Source: Streptomyces sp. NBC_00335
GTDB taxonomy: Bacteria > Actinomycetota > Actinomycetes > Streptomycetales > Streptomycetaceae
Direction: 5' to 3'
DNA length: 64,000 bases
Assembly (NCBI RefSeq): GCF_036127095.1
Contig: NZ_CP108006.1
Span: 4,402,001 to 4,466,000, forward strand
The notes under the pieces were generated by a model. That model was not told the DNA's origin and searched no databases. It saw only the letters and a list, made by a program, of their open reading frames with translations. Below are positions 25,347-34,074 of this stretch, piece by piece. A program made the position numbers and the translations under genes. Numbering within the stretch: the first letter of the stretch is position 1; every line of letters begins with the position of its first letter.

Positions 25347-25432
25347 GCCCCTCACGTGGCGCTATCTCACCCAACTCCCCCAGGGCCGGAAGGCAGCAAG
25401 GGTAAGTGGGCTCTGGCGGGTGCGTGGGGGGC
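25347..25432 (+). ncRNA. ffs: Signal recognition particle RNA (small 4.5S type)
   Basis: The conserved SRP apex is seen at 25381-25406: AGGGCCGGAAGGCAGCAAGG, containing the GGAA tetraloop and the asymmetric internal loop bound by Ffh. The 5' segment GCCCCTCACG pairs with the 3' GCGTGGGGGGC to close a single long hairpin of about 86 nt. It sits just upstream of dnaX, its usual actinobacterial position. Exact ends are estimated from pairing. Confidence 0.93.
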
Positions 25433-25541
25433 GCTTTGCGTTCCCGGAACGGGTCGGGCCGGCCGGGCCGCTCAGCGGGAGCGCGCGCGGACCACGGTGG
25501 ACCGGGCGGGTCTGCGGGCCGCTGTTGTCGGTGGGCCCGGA

Positions 25542-25547
25542 TAACCT
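25542..25547 (+). promoter_or_regulatory. Probable -10 box of dnaX
   Basis: TAACCT lies exactly 7 nt before the GTG start of dnaX, implying a leaderless mRNA. No good -35 box was found at the usual distance. Confidence 0.45.
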
Positions 25548-25554
25548 CGTAGAC

Positions 25555-27774
25555 GTGTCGTCCCTTGCGCTGTACCGCCGCTACCGCCCCGAGTCGTTCG
25601 CCGAGGTCATCGGTCAGGAGCATGTCACTGACCCGCTGATGCAGGCGCTGCGCAACAACCGGGTCAATCACGCGTACCTGTTCAGTGGGCCGCGAGGCTG
25701 TGGCAAGACCACCAGCGCGCGCATCCTGGCCCGCTGCCTGAACTGTGAGCAAGGCCCCACGCCCACCCCCTGCGGGGAGTGCCAGTCCTGCAAGGACCTC
25801 GCGCGCAACGGGCCGGGTTCCATCGACGTCATCGAGATCGACGCGGCCTCGCACGGTGGTGTGGACGACGCCCGTGACCTGCGCGAGAAGGCCTTCTTCG
25901 GGCCCGCCTCCAGCCGGTACAAGATCTACATCATCGACGAGGCGCACATGGTCACCCCGGCGGGCTTCAACGCCCTGCTGAAGGTGGTCGAGGAGCCGCC
26001 GGAGCACCTCAAGTTCATCTTCGCCACGACCGAGCCCGAGAAGGTCATCGGCACCATCCGGTCCCGGACGCACCACTACCCCTTCCGGCTCGTGCCCCCC
26101 GGCACCCTGCGGGACTACCTCGGCGAGGTCTGCGGCCGCGAGGGCGCCCACGTCGAGGAGGGCGTGCTGCCGCTCGTCGTGCGCGCCGGAGCCGGATCCG
26201 TCCGTGACTCCATGTCCGTCATGGACCAGCTCCTGGCCGGCGCCACCGAGCAGGGTGTGACGTACGCCATGGCCACCTCGCTCCTCGGGTACACCGACGG
26301 CACGCTCCTCGACGCCGTCGTGGACGCCTTCGCCGCCGGGGACGGGGCCGCCGCCTTCGAGATCGTCGACCGGGTGGTGGAGGGCGGCAACGACCCGCGC
26401 CGCTTCGTCGCCGACCTGCTGGAGCGGCTGCGCGACCTGGTGATCCTGGCCGCCGTGCCCGACGCCCGGGAGAAGGGGCTGATCGACGCCCCCAACGACG
26501 TGGTCGAGCGGATGCAGGCCCAGGCCTCCGTCTTCGGGGCCGCCGAGCTGTCCCGGGCCGCCGATCTGGTCAACACGGGGCTCACGGAGATGCGCGGGGC
26601 CACCTCGCCCCGGCTGCAGCTGGAGCTGATCTGCGCCCGCGTGCTGCTGCCCGCCGCCTTCGACGACGAGCGTTCCGTGCAGGCGCGGCTCGACCGGCTG
26701 GAGCGCGGCGGCGCGGCATCCGCCGCCGCTGCCTTCGCCCCGGCCCCCGCCATGGGCTACGTACCGGGGCCGGAGGCCCACGCGATGGCCCCCGCGGCCG
26801 TACGGCCCCCCGTGCAGCCGGCTCCGACCCAGCAGGCTCCCGCGCACCAGGCTCCCGCGCACCAGGCCCCCGCCCCGGCCCCGGTGGCTCCGCCCGAGCC
26901 GGTGGCCGCCGCCCCGGCTCCGGCCCCGGCCGCTGCCCCCGGCGCCTGGCCCGGCGCCGCGCAGCCCGGCGGCGGCGCCCCCGGTGCCTGGCCCGGCGCT
27001 GCCACGCCCGGGGCTCCCGCGCCCGCACCGGCGGCCCCCGCCGCGGGTGCCTGGCCCGGGGCGGCCACCCCCGGCGCCCCGGTGGCCCCCGCGGCTCCCC
27101 CGGCGGCCCCCGCGCAGGCCGCCCAGGCCTCCGCTCCGGCGGCGCCCGACGCCCCGGCACCCGGCATGGCCGCCGGCGCCGGGCAGATCCAGGCCATGTG
27201 GCCGGCCGTCCTGGACGCCGTCAAGAACCGCCGCCGCTTCACCTGGATCCTGCTCAGCCAGAACGCCCAGGTCGCCGGCTTCGACGGCACCACCCTCCAG
27301 CTCGGCTTCCCCAACGCCGGAGCCCGCGACAACTTCGCGAGCAGCGGCAGCGAGGACGTCCTCAAGGCGGTGCTCGCCGAGCAGTTCCAGGTCACCTGGA
27401 AGATCGAGGCCGTGGTCGGCGGGGGCGCCCAGCCGATGGCCCCGGTGTCCGCGTCCTCCTACGGCGCTCCGCCCGCGCCCGCCTACAACCAGCCACCGGC
27501 CCAGCAGTCCCCGCAGCAGTCACAGCAGCCCCAGCAGTCGTACCAGCAGCAGCCGCAGCAGTCCCCGCAACAGCCCCAGCAGCCGCAGCAGTCGTACCAG
27601 CAGCAGTCCCAGCAGCACCAGCAGCCCACCCACCAGGCACCCCCGCCGGTCGCTCCCGAGGACGACATCGCGGAGGCGGACGACCCCGACCTCGTCGACA
27701 CCGCCCTCAGCGGACACGACCTGATCGTGCGCGAACTCGGGGCCACCGTTGTAGAGGAATATACGAACGAATAG
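25555..27774 (+). CDS. dnaX: DNA polymerase III subunit gamma/tau
   Basis: Clamp-loader ATPase of the replisome, 739 aa. AAA+ domain: Walker A GPRGCGKTT near residue 45, zinc module CLNC...CGECQSC, Walker B IIDEAHMVT and the sensor region IFATTEPEKVIGTIRSRTH. Domain III ends near 395. A Pro/Ala-rich linker (about 400-540) leads to a conserved block (MWPAVLDAVKNRRRFTWILLSQNAQV, 548-620) and then an extended Gln/Pro-rich tract. GTG at 25555 starts the conserved SSLALYRRYRP. I see no slippery heptamer for a shorter gamma form, but cannot exclude one. Confidence 0.96.
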   Translation: MSSLALYRRYRPESFAEVIGQEHVTDPLMQALRNNRVNHAYLFSGPRGCGKTTSARILARCLNCEQGPTPTPCGECQSCKDLARNGPGSIDVIEIDAASHGGVDDARDLREKAFFGPASSRYKIYIIDEAHMVTPAGFNALLKVVEEPPEHLKFIFATTEPEKVIGTIRSRTHHYPFRLVPPGTLRDYLGEVCGREGAHVEEGVLPLVVRAGAGSVRDSMSVMDQLLAGATEQGVTYAMATSLLGYTDGTLLDAVVDAFAAGDGAAAFEIVDRVVEGGNDPRRFVADLLERLRDLVILAAVPDAREKGLIDAPNDVVERMQAQASVFGAAELSRAADLVNTGLTEMRGATSPRLQLELICARVLLPAAFDDERSVQARLDRLERGGAASAAAAFAPAPAMGYVPGPEAHAMAPAAVRPPVQPAPTQQAPAHQAPAHQAPAPAPVAPPEPVAAAPAPAPAAAPGAWPGAAQPGGGAPGAWPGAATPGAPAPAPAAPAAGAWPGAATPGAPVAPAAPPAAPAQAAQASAPAAPDAPAPGMAAGAGQIQAMWPAVLDAVKNRRRFTWILLSQNAQVAGFDGTTLQLGFPNAGARDNFASSGSEDVLKAVLAEQFQVTWKIEAVVGGGAQPMAPVSASSYGAPPAPAYNQPPAQQSPQQSQQPQQSYQQQPQQSPQQPQQPQQSYQQQSQQHQQPTHQAPPPVAPEDDIAEADDPDLVDTALSGHDLIVRELGATVVEEYTNE

Positions 27775-27786
27775 GGGGTCTGACTT

Positions 27787-27809
27787 GGGTGCCCGCACGA
27801 AGGGCACCC
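27787..27809 (+). terminator. Hairpin between dnaX and purD
   Basis: Perfect 8-bp stem (27787-27794 with 27802-27809), 7-nt loop, 13 nt after the dnaX stop; no T-run. It probably limits read-through into purD. Confidence 0.55.
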
Positions 27810-27821
27810 GGGAACGCGGGC

Positions 27822-27827
27822 TAGTCT
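27822..27827 (+). promoter_or_regulatory. Probable -10 box of purD
   Basis: TAGTCT ends 7 nt before the purD GTG. There is no Shine-Dalgarno sequence, so transcription probably starts at or next to the start codon. Confidence 0.5.
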
Positions 27828-27834
27828 TCATCGC

Positions 27835-29088
27835 GTGAAGGTCCTCGTCATCGGCGGCGGCGCCCGCGAACATGCCCTGTGCCGCTCTCTGTCCCTCGAT
27901 TCCGACGTCAACGCGCTGTACTGCGCCCCCGGCAACGCCGGCATCGCCGAGGTGGCCGAGCTCCGCCCCGTCGACCCGCTCGACGGCGAAGCCGTCGCCC
28001 GCCTCGCCACCGAGCTCCGCGTCGACCTGGTCGTCGTCGGCCCGGAGGCCCCGCTCGTCGCCGGGGTCGCCGACTCCGTGCGCGCGGTCGGCATCCCCGT
28101 CTTCGGCCCGTCCGGCGAAGCCGCGCAGCTGGAGGGCTCCAAGGCCTTCGCCAAGGACGTGATGGCCGCCGCCGGCGTCCCGACGGCCCGCAGCTACGTG
28201 TGCACCACCCCGGAAGAGGTGGACGAGGCCCTCGACGCCTTCGGCGCCCCGTACGTGGTCAAGGACGACGGCCTCGCCGCCGGCAAGGGCGTCGTGGTCA
28301 CCGACGACCGGGCAGCCGCCCGCGCCCACGCGCTGGCCTGCGACCGGGTGGTCATCGAGGAGTTCCTCGACGGCCCCGAGGTCTCCCTCTTCGCCATCAC
28401 CGACGGCGTCACCGTGCTGCCGCTCCAGCCCGCGCAGGACTTCAAGCGCGCGCTCGACGGCGACGCGGGCCCCAACACCGGCGGCATGGGCGCGTACTCC
28501 CCGCTCCCCTGGGCCGACCCGAAGCTGGTCGACGAGGTCATGGCCTCCGTCCTGCAGCCCACCGTGGACGAGCTGCGCCGCCGCGGCACCCCCTTCTCCG
28601 GGCTGCTCTACGCGGGCCTCGCGATCACCTCGCGCGGGACGCGGGTCATCGAGTTCAACGCCCGCTTCGGCGACCCCGAGACCCAGGTCGTCCTGGCCCG
28701 GTTGCGCACCCCGCTCGCGGGCGTGCTGCTGGGCTCCGCCAACGGCACCCTGGACACCCTGCCCCCGCTCAGCTGGCGCGAGGACGCGGCCGTCACCGTG
28801 GTCATCGCCTCCCACAACTACCCGGAGACCCCGCGCACCGGGGACCCCATCACGGGCCTGGCCGAGGTGGCCGAGCTGGACGCCCCGCACGCGTACGTCC
28901 TGCACGCGGGGACCCGCGCCGAGGGCGACGCGGTCGTCAGCGCGGGCGGACGCGTGCTGTCGGTGACGGCGACCGGTTCCGATCTGGCGGAGGCCCGGGA
29001 CAGGGCGTATAAGGCGGTCGCGCGGATCGGGCTGGACGGCTCGCAGTACCGCACGGACATCGCCGAGAAGGCCGCGGAATCCCGCTGA
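27835..29088 (+). CDS. purD: Phosphoribosylamine--glycine ligase (GAR synthetase)
   Basis: Second step of purine synthesis: ATP, glycine and 5-phosphoribosylamine give GAR. The 417-aa ATP-grasp protein has the N-terminal loop [34 protein letters not shown] (ATP lysine and glycine loop), [26 protein letters not shown] and [14 protein letters not shown] (metal ligands E and N). It acts on the product of PurF, encoded 17 kb away in this window. GTG start with no ribosome-binding site but a -10-like TAGTCT 7 nt upstream. Confidence 0.97.
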   Translation: MKVLVIGGGAREHALCRSLSLDSDVNALYCAPGNAGIAEVAELRPVDPLDGEAVARLATELRVDLVVVGPEAPLVAGVADSVRAVGIPVFGPSGEAAQLEGSKAFAKDVMAAAGVPTARSYVCTTPEEVDEALDAFGAPYVVKDDGLAAGKGVVVTDDRAAARAHALACDRVVIEEFLDGPEVSLFAITDGVTVLPLQPAQDFKRALDGDAGPNTGGMGAYSPLPWADPKLVDEVMASVLQPTVDELRRRGTPFSGLLYAGLAITSRGTRVIEFNARFGDPETQVVLARLRTPLAGVLLGSANGTLDTLPPLSWREDAAVTVVIASHNYPETPRTGDPITGLAEVAELDAPHAYVLHAGTRAEGDAVVSAGGRVLSVTATGSDLAEARDRAYKAVARIGLDGSQYRTDIAEKAAESR

Positions 29089-29153
29089 CCGGCGGCGTTC
29101 AGCGGGATTCGACGCAAGCGGGCCCGGTGCGCACTCGGTGCGGCCGGGCCCGC
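29080..29153 (+). terminator. Double hairpin after purD
   Basis: Stem 29080-29088 with 29099-29107 overlaps the stop codon, then a 10-bp stem 29118-29127 with 29144-29153. Neither has a T-run. The rest of the spacer to 29397 holds no gene I can support and presumably the promoter of the next gene. Confidence 0.5.
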
Positions 29154-29397
29154 GCGCATGCTCGCGTGCGAGTGCATCCGGCCGCGTTCGAACGCACCCA
29201 GCTTTACCCAAAGCCATTCCATCGGGTGATCGTCCCCCGGTCTGCCTGACGGCCGCCTCCGCCCCAACTATGGTGCGGCGCAAGCATTCCGGCTCTCATT
29301 CCGGCACATGGCCCACCGGCATTGCGATGTCAGTGGCTGGTGTCACAGTGGGGGAGTGAGCAACGCCGCCGCATGGCAGAGGGGGTGAGGTCCGGCC

Positions 29398-31014
29398 GTG
29401 TCCGGAACCGGTTCGATCGCTGAAGTGGGTACGCCGTCCGCGCGTTCCCGTGCCTTGGCCGTGCTGCGTGTGCGCAGCAGGGCCCTGGCCGTCGGGCTGC
29501 TGCCCGCCGCGCTGGCCGTGGTGCTGGTGAGCGCCCGCATGACGGGCCGGCTCGCCGGTGACCCCTGGCAGGCCGTGACCCTCGTCGTGTGCGCCGTCGC
29601 CGCGTTCGTCCTGCTCGTCGGCGGGATCTTCGCCGCCGTCGTGCTGCGGGCGAGCCCCGCCATGACCCCGACCGTGCCGCTGTCGGAGTCCGCCGCACCT
29701 GATCTCTACCGGCTCGTACGGGACCTGGCGGACCGGATGGACGTTCCTGCGCCCTCCGCGATAGCCCTGACCCCCGACTGCGACAGCTGGCTGGAGGACC
29801 GCACGCACGCCGCGCACCGCCGTGCCCGCGGCCGCGCGCTCATATCAGGTGGGGCCGCCGGAGCCGGTGGCCCGGAGTCCGAGCCCGGCGCCGCCCCGGT
29901 GCTGGTGATCGGCTCGCCGTTCCTGTGGTGGATGAGGGTCGCCGAGCTACGGGCCGTCCTCGCGCCCGTCGTCGCCGGTACGGGCCCCTCCGCCCACCCG
30001 GACATAGCCGATGCGCGCGGATTCGTACGGGGCCTCGACGCCGCCGTGGACGTGGGCGGCCGCCGTTTCCTCGGCTGGATCGGCGCCCCCGCCCGGCTGC
30101 TGCTGCGGCTGTGCCGGGTGGACGCCGCCGAGATGGAGCGCGGGGTCGCCGCCGCCGCCTCGGACCGAGCCCAGGGTGTGGACTACGCGCTGCGCATCGT
30201 CGCCCAGGAGCAGGTCGGGCTGGCGTACGCCGGCTGGGACCGGCTGCTGACCCGCGTCGCGCTGCCTGCCTGGCGCATGGGCCGCTGGCCCGCGCACCTG
30301 GACGCGGGCGTCGTCTCCGCACTGACCGAGCTGTCCCGGCGCGACCGGCTCGCCGACGGGTTCACCTCGCGGCTGGGCGAGCGCCCGGCGTGCGATCTGC
30401 TGGACCAGCCGGGTGCGGTGGACGAGGCCGCCTCGCTGCTGGCGGCTCGGCTGTTCCACGGGGGACCGGCCGAGGCCGGTCCGGACTGGTCGCCGGTGGA
30501 CTGGGCGGCCTATCCGGAAGAGGTCGTCGACCGCAAGTGGCGCACGGAGGCGGCCCGCCTGCTGGCCGCACTGGACGCGCTGTCGGCTCCGTCGGTGCCC
30601 GCCGCCTCCACGGTGGAGCGGGTGCTGGCCCACCTCGCGGAGGCCGATGCCGACGCCCTGGCGGGCCGGCTGAGCGGTGACCTGGCGCGGGAGTCCGTGC
30701 CCGCCCCGGCGGCCTCCGCCGCGGGCCGCGGGGCCGACACCCTGCCGCTGTTCCCGCTGGAGGCTCCGCGCAGCGGGCGGGACCTGCTGGCGGACCACGT
30801 CGTGGCGCTGGTGTGCTGCGCCGCCGTCGACTCCGCCGGGGGTGAGCCCGGGCTGGACTGGCTGGACGGGCCCGTCCTGCTGATCGCCGGGGTGCGGCGG
30901 GCCGACCTCGCCGGACCGGTGCTGGCGCTCGTGGAGGACCGGGACCCCGCCCCGCTCCGGGACTGGCTCGCGGAGGTCGGCGTACGCCCCGAGAAGCCGG
31001 TCCGTCTGGTCTAG
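29398..31014 (+). CDS. Membrane protein with a degenerate M48-type peptidase fold
   Basis: A 538-aa protein with two transmembrane helices (about residues 30-50 and 58-85). After them the sequence follows the M48 (HtpX/Ste24) pattern: LYRLVRDLADRMDVPAPSAIALTPDCDSWLED, then VLVIGSPFLWWMRVAELRAVLAPVVAGTG. In active M48 enzymes the last block reads LRAVLAHELGH; here the HExxH zinc motif is replaced by PVVAG, so it should be inactive. The remaining 330 residues are unrecognised. GTG start with GGTGAGG 7 nt upstream. The stop codon TAG lies inside the left end of the palindromic element. The M48 relation is my inference from pattern. Confidence 0.75.
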   Translation: MSGTGSIAEVGTPSARSRALAVLRVRSRALAVGLLPAALAVVLVSARMTGRLAGDPWQAVTLVVCAVAAFVLLVGGIFAAVVLRASPAMTPTVPLSESAAPDLYRLVRDLADRMDVPAPSAIALTPDCDSWLEDRTHAAHRRARGRALISGGAAGAGGPESEPGAAPVLVIGSPFLWWMRVAELRAVLAPVVAGTGPSAHPDIADARGFVRGLDAAVDVGGRRFLGWIGAPARLLLRLCRVDAAEMERGVAAAASDRAQGVDYALRIVAQEQVGLAYAGWDRLLTRVALPAWRMGRWPAHLDAGVVSALTELSRRDRLADGFTSRLGERPACDLLDQPGAVDEAASLLAARLFHGGPAEAGPDWSPVDWAAYPEEVVDRKWRTEAARLLAALDALSAPSVPAASTVERVLAHLAEADADALAGRLSGDLARESVPAPAASAAGRGADTLPLFPLEAPRSGRDLLADHVVALVCCAAVDSAGGEPGLDWLDGPVLLIAGVRRADLAGPVLALVEDRDPAPLRDWLAEVGVRPEKPVRLV

Positions 31015-31178
31015 GCCGTCTCTTTCGGATCTTGCCGGTTGAGCCCGCGTCGTCCGGTGCCGTGCATCGGCGCCTTGGCGGGGCGCCGGAGTACTGGACG
31101 TACTTGGCGTTCCGCCAAGGCGGCGAGGCGCGGTGCCGGGCGGCGCGGGCCAGGCAAGATCCGGAAGAGACGGCCTAG
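31011..31178 (+). repeat. 168-bp near-perfect palindromic element (MITE-like)
   Basis: The ends are 26-bp inverted repeats (31011-31036 and 31153-31178, one mismatch), both beginning with CTAG. The complementarity continues inward, including a perfect 11-bp repeat CGCCTTGGCGG (31071-31081 with 31112-31122) and AGTAC/GTACT around a 5-nt apex at about 31095-31099. The whole unit can fold into one long hairpin. It has no coding capacity. CTAG at both ends fits a YTAR-type target of IS5-family transposases, suggesting a miniature element; that origin is inference. I recall similar palindromes in other Streptomyces intergenic regions. Confidence 0.75.
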
Positions 31179-31380
31179 GGCCTGCGGGCCCCGGGCGCCC
31201 CGGGCCCACGCCCCAGGGCGCACGGCACTGCGACCTCTCAGGCCCCCCGGGCCCCAGGACCGGGAGCGGGCGGGATCCCCGTTGAACTTTTCGCGACGAA
31301 CGGTGACGGAGTGCGTGCGTTATGTGATGTGCTGGGGATCGGTCGCGGCATTCGGGGGAGCGAGGGAGGGGAGCAGCGGT
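31179..31380. other. Spacer between the palindrome and the dimethylformamidase-like gene
   Basis: No gene or RNA that I can support. It presumably contains the promoter of the gene starting at 31381. Confidence 0.4.
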
Positions 31381-32868
31381 ATGGGTGCGGAGCAGATCCG
31401 GCGTTGGGAGTCAGGTGCGCTCGCGCACGCGGTCACCGATCCCTTCGGCCAGGGCCCCCTGCCGTGGTTCCGGGGGAGCGAGCTCTACTACGACGACAAC
31501 GGTCAGGTCGTGCCCTGGTACGTGGACCCGGCCGTCGCCGCCGGGCCGGGGCAGCAGATCCCCAGGGCCCGTGGCGCGGGCGGCCCCCGCACCGCCGACG
31601 ACGTGCACCGGCAGATCAAGGGGTTCGCCTCCACCGGAGCCGTCGCGCCCGGTGAGGCCATCGACTTCCACATCACCGTGGATCCGCCCCAGCAGTTCTC
31701 CGTGGACGTCTACCGCATCGGGCACTACGGCGGTGACGGCGCCTCCAAGATCACCACCAGCCCCCGGCTCTCCGGCATCGTCCAGCCGGCGCCCCTGACC
31801 GCCGACCGCACCGTCTCCTGCCACCACTGGTGGCTCTCCTGGCGGCTCCAGGTCCCCTCGTACTGGAGCGTCGGCGCCTACGTGGCGGTGCTGACGACCG
31901 CCGACGGATACCGCTCGCACATCCCCTTCACGGTGCGCGACGACCACCCGGCCGATCTGCTGCTCCTGCTGCCCGACATCACCTGGCAGGCCTACAACCT
32001 CTACCCGGAGGACGGCAGGACGGGCGCGAGCCTCTACCACGCCTGGGACGAGGAGGGCCGGCTGCTCGGCGAGCGCGACGCCGCCATCACCGTCTCCTTC
32101 GACCGCCCCTACGCCGGCGCGGGCCTGCCCCTGCACGTGGGGCACGCCTACGACTTCATCCGCTGGGCCGAGCGCTACGGCTACGACCTCGCCTACGCCG
32201 ACGCCCGCGACCTGCACGCCGGCCGCGTCGACCCCACCCGCTACCGCGGCCTGGTCTTCCCCGGCCACGACGAGTACTGGTCCGGCCCGATGCGCCGCAC
32301 CGTCGAGCGCGCCCGCGACCACGGCACCTCGCTCGTCTTCCTCTCCGCCAACACCATGTACTGGCAGGTCGAGCTCTCCCCCTCGCCCTCCGGGGTCGAC
32401 GACCGGCTCCTGACCTGCCGAAAACGCCGCGGCCCCGGCCGCCCCAGCCTGTGGCGCGAGGTGGACCGCCCCGAGCAGCAACTGCTGGGCATCCAGTACG
32501 CGGGACGGGTCCCCGAGCCCGCGCCCCTCATCGTGCGCAATGCCACGCACTGGCTCTGGGACTCCACCGGAGCCGTCGAGAACGACGAACTGCCCGGCCT
32601 GGTCGCGGGCGAGGCCGACCGGTACTTCCCGCGCACGCAGTTGCCCGAGCACCAGAGCCGGATGCTGCTCGCGCACTCCCCGTACGAGGACGGCGAGGGC
32701 CACCGCCGCCACCAGGAGACCTCCCTCTACCGGGCTCCCAGCGGCGCGCTCGTCTTCGCGTCGGGCACCTTCGCCTGGTCCCCGGCCCTCGACCGCCCCG
32801 GGCACGTGGACGAGCGGGTCCAGCGGGCCACCGCCAATCTCCTCGACCGCATCTGCAAGAGGGACTGA
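31381..32868 (+). CDS. N,N-dimethylformamidase beta-subunit-like protein
   Basis: A 495-aa protein of the family of the C-terminal domain of N,N-dimethylformamidase large subunit. Recognisable blocks are FSVDVYRIGHYGGDGASKI (beta-sandwich), YLLLLPDITWQAYNLY-like LLLLLPDITWQAYNLYP, and VFPGHDEYWSGPMRRTVERARDHGTSLVFLSANTMYWQVE (glutamine-amidotransferase-like fold). No small subunit gene lies nearby, and Streptomyces members have no proven substrate. AGGGGAG lies about 9 nt before the ATG at 31381; an in-frame extension upstream lacks support. No signal peptide is seen. Confidence 0.82.
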   Translation: MGAEQIRRWESGALAHAVTDPFGQGPLPWFRGSELYYDDNGQVVPWYVDPAVAAGPGQQIPRARGAGGPRTADDVHRQIKGFASTGAVAPGEAIDFHITVDPPQQFSVDVYRIGHYGGDGASKITTSPRLSGIVQPAPLTADRTVSCHHWWLSWRLQVPSYWSVGAYVAVLTTADGYRSHIPFTVRDDHPADLLLLLPDITWQAYNLYPEDGRTGASLYHAWDEEGRLLGERDAAITVSFDRPYAGAGLPLHVGHAYDFIRWAERYGYDLAYADARDLHAGRVDPTRYRGLVFPGHDEYWSGPMRRTVERARDHGTSLVFLSANTMYWQVELSPSPSGVDDRLLTCRKRRGPGRPSLWREVDRPEQQLLGIQYAGRVPEPAPLIVRNATHWLWDSTGAVENDELPGLVAGEADRYFPRTQLPEHQSRMLLAHSPYEDGEGHRRHQETSLYRAPSGALVFASGTFAWSPALDRPGHVDERVQRATANLLDRICKRD

Positions 32869-32945
32869 CCGGACCCGCGGTCCCCGCCCCCGGCCCGGTG
32901 CGGGAGAATGGGCCGCGCGCTCGTACAGAACCACAGGGAGACTCC

Positions 32946-33848
32946 GTGCCCGGATTCGTCGAAAAGCCCGAGCCGGTCCAGGTGCCCGGCCTCGTCCACC
33001 TCCACACCGGCAAGGTCCGCGACCTCTACCGCGACGAGGACGGCCATCTCGTCATGGTCGCCAGCGACCGCATCTCCGCCGCCGACTGGGTGCTGCCCAC
33101 CGAGATCCCGGACAAGGGCCGGATCCTGACCCAGCTCTCCCTGTGGTGGTTCGACCAGCTCGCGGACCTCGTCCCGAACCACGTCATCAGCACCGAGCTG
33201 CCCGCCGGCGCCCCCGCCGACTGGGCCGGCCGCGCCCTGGTCTGCCAGAACCTCGACATGGTCCCCGTCGAGTGCGTGGCCCGCGGCTACCTGACCGGCT
33301 CGGGCCTCGCCGAGTACGAGAAGACCCGTACGGTCTGCGGGCTGGCCCTGCCCGAGGGCCTGGTCGACGGATCCGAGCTGCCCGCCCCGATCTTCACCCC
33401 GGCCGCCAAGGCCGAGGTCGGCGAGCACGACGAGAACGTCTCCTACGAGGAGGTCGCGCGCACCCAGGGCGCCGAAACGGCCGCCCTGCTGCGCCAGACC
33501 ACCCTCGCCGTCTACGGCCGGGCCCGGGACATCGCCCGCGACCGCGGGATCATCCTGGCGGACACCAAGTTCGAGTTCGGCTTCGACAAGGACGGCAACC
33601 TGGTCGCCGCCGACGAGGTGCTGACCCCGGACTCCTCGCGCTTCTGGCCGGCAGACCTGTGGGAGCCGGGCCACAGCCAGCCGTCCTTCGACAAGCAGTA
33701 CGTCCGCGACTGGCTGTCCTCCCCGGCCTCCGGCTGGAACTCCAAGGGCGAACTCCCGCCGCCCGTCCTCCCGCAGGAGATCGTGGAGCAGACCCGCTCC
33801 CGGTACGTGGAGGCCTACGAGCGGCTCACGGGCCAGACCTGGGTCTGA
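32946..33848 (+). CDS. purC: SAICAR synthetase (phosphoribosylaminoimidazole-succinocarboxamide synthase)
   Basis: Joins aspartate to CAIR with ATP in purine synthesis. The 300-aa length fits the long bacterial form. Motifs: HTGKVRDLY near the N-terminus, VASDRISAADWVLPTEIPDKGRILTQLS, CVARGYLTGSGLAEY, FTPAAKAEVGEHDENVSYEE, GIILADTKFEFGFD and EVLTPDSSRFWPADLWEPG. GTG at 32946 with GGGAG 5 nt upstream. The DMFase-like gene ends 77 nt upstream, so co-transcription is possible; a terminator follows. Confidence 0.97.
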   Translation: MPGFVEKPEPVQVPGLVHLHTGKVRDLYRDEDGHLVMVASDRISAADWVLPTEIPDKGRILTQLSLWWFDQLADLVPNHVISTELPAGAPADWAGRALVCQNLDMVPVECVARGYLTGSGLAEYEKTRTVCGLALPEGLVDGSELPAPIFTPAAKAEVGEHDENVSYEEVARTQGAETAALLRQTTLAVYGRARDIARDRGIILADTKFEFGFDKDGNLVAADEVLTPDSSRFWPADLWEPGHSQPSFDKQYVRDWLSSPASGWNSKGELPPPVLPQEIVEQTRSRYVEAYERLTGQTWV

Positions 33849-33883
33849 GCCCCCACACGCCCGAGAACGGCGGAAGAACGGCG

Positions 33884-33909
33884 AAGGGCCCCGGAAACGG
33901 GGCCCTTTT
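33884..33909 (+). terminator. Terminator of purC
   Basis: A 9-bp perfect stem (33884-33892 with 33899-33907), 6-nt loop and TTTT at the end. Confidence 0.85.
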
Positions 33910-33937
33910 CCCCGGGGCGCCGACCCCGGGAAACGAA

Positions 33938-33967
33938 GAAAGCCCCGGTTTGAGGACCGGGGCTTTC
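33938..33967. terminator. Terminator downstream of tRNA-Gly(GCC)-1
   Basis: An 11-bp stem (33938-33948 with 33957-33967) with TTTC on both strands, 11 nt from the tRNA 3' end. It can serve both directions. Confidence 0.8.
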
Positions 33968-33977
33968 TTCACTGCTG

Positions 33978-34050
<73 letters not shown>

Positions 34051-34074
34051 AGGTGCGCCGTAGCGCGAGAACTA

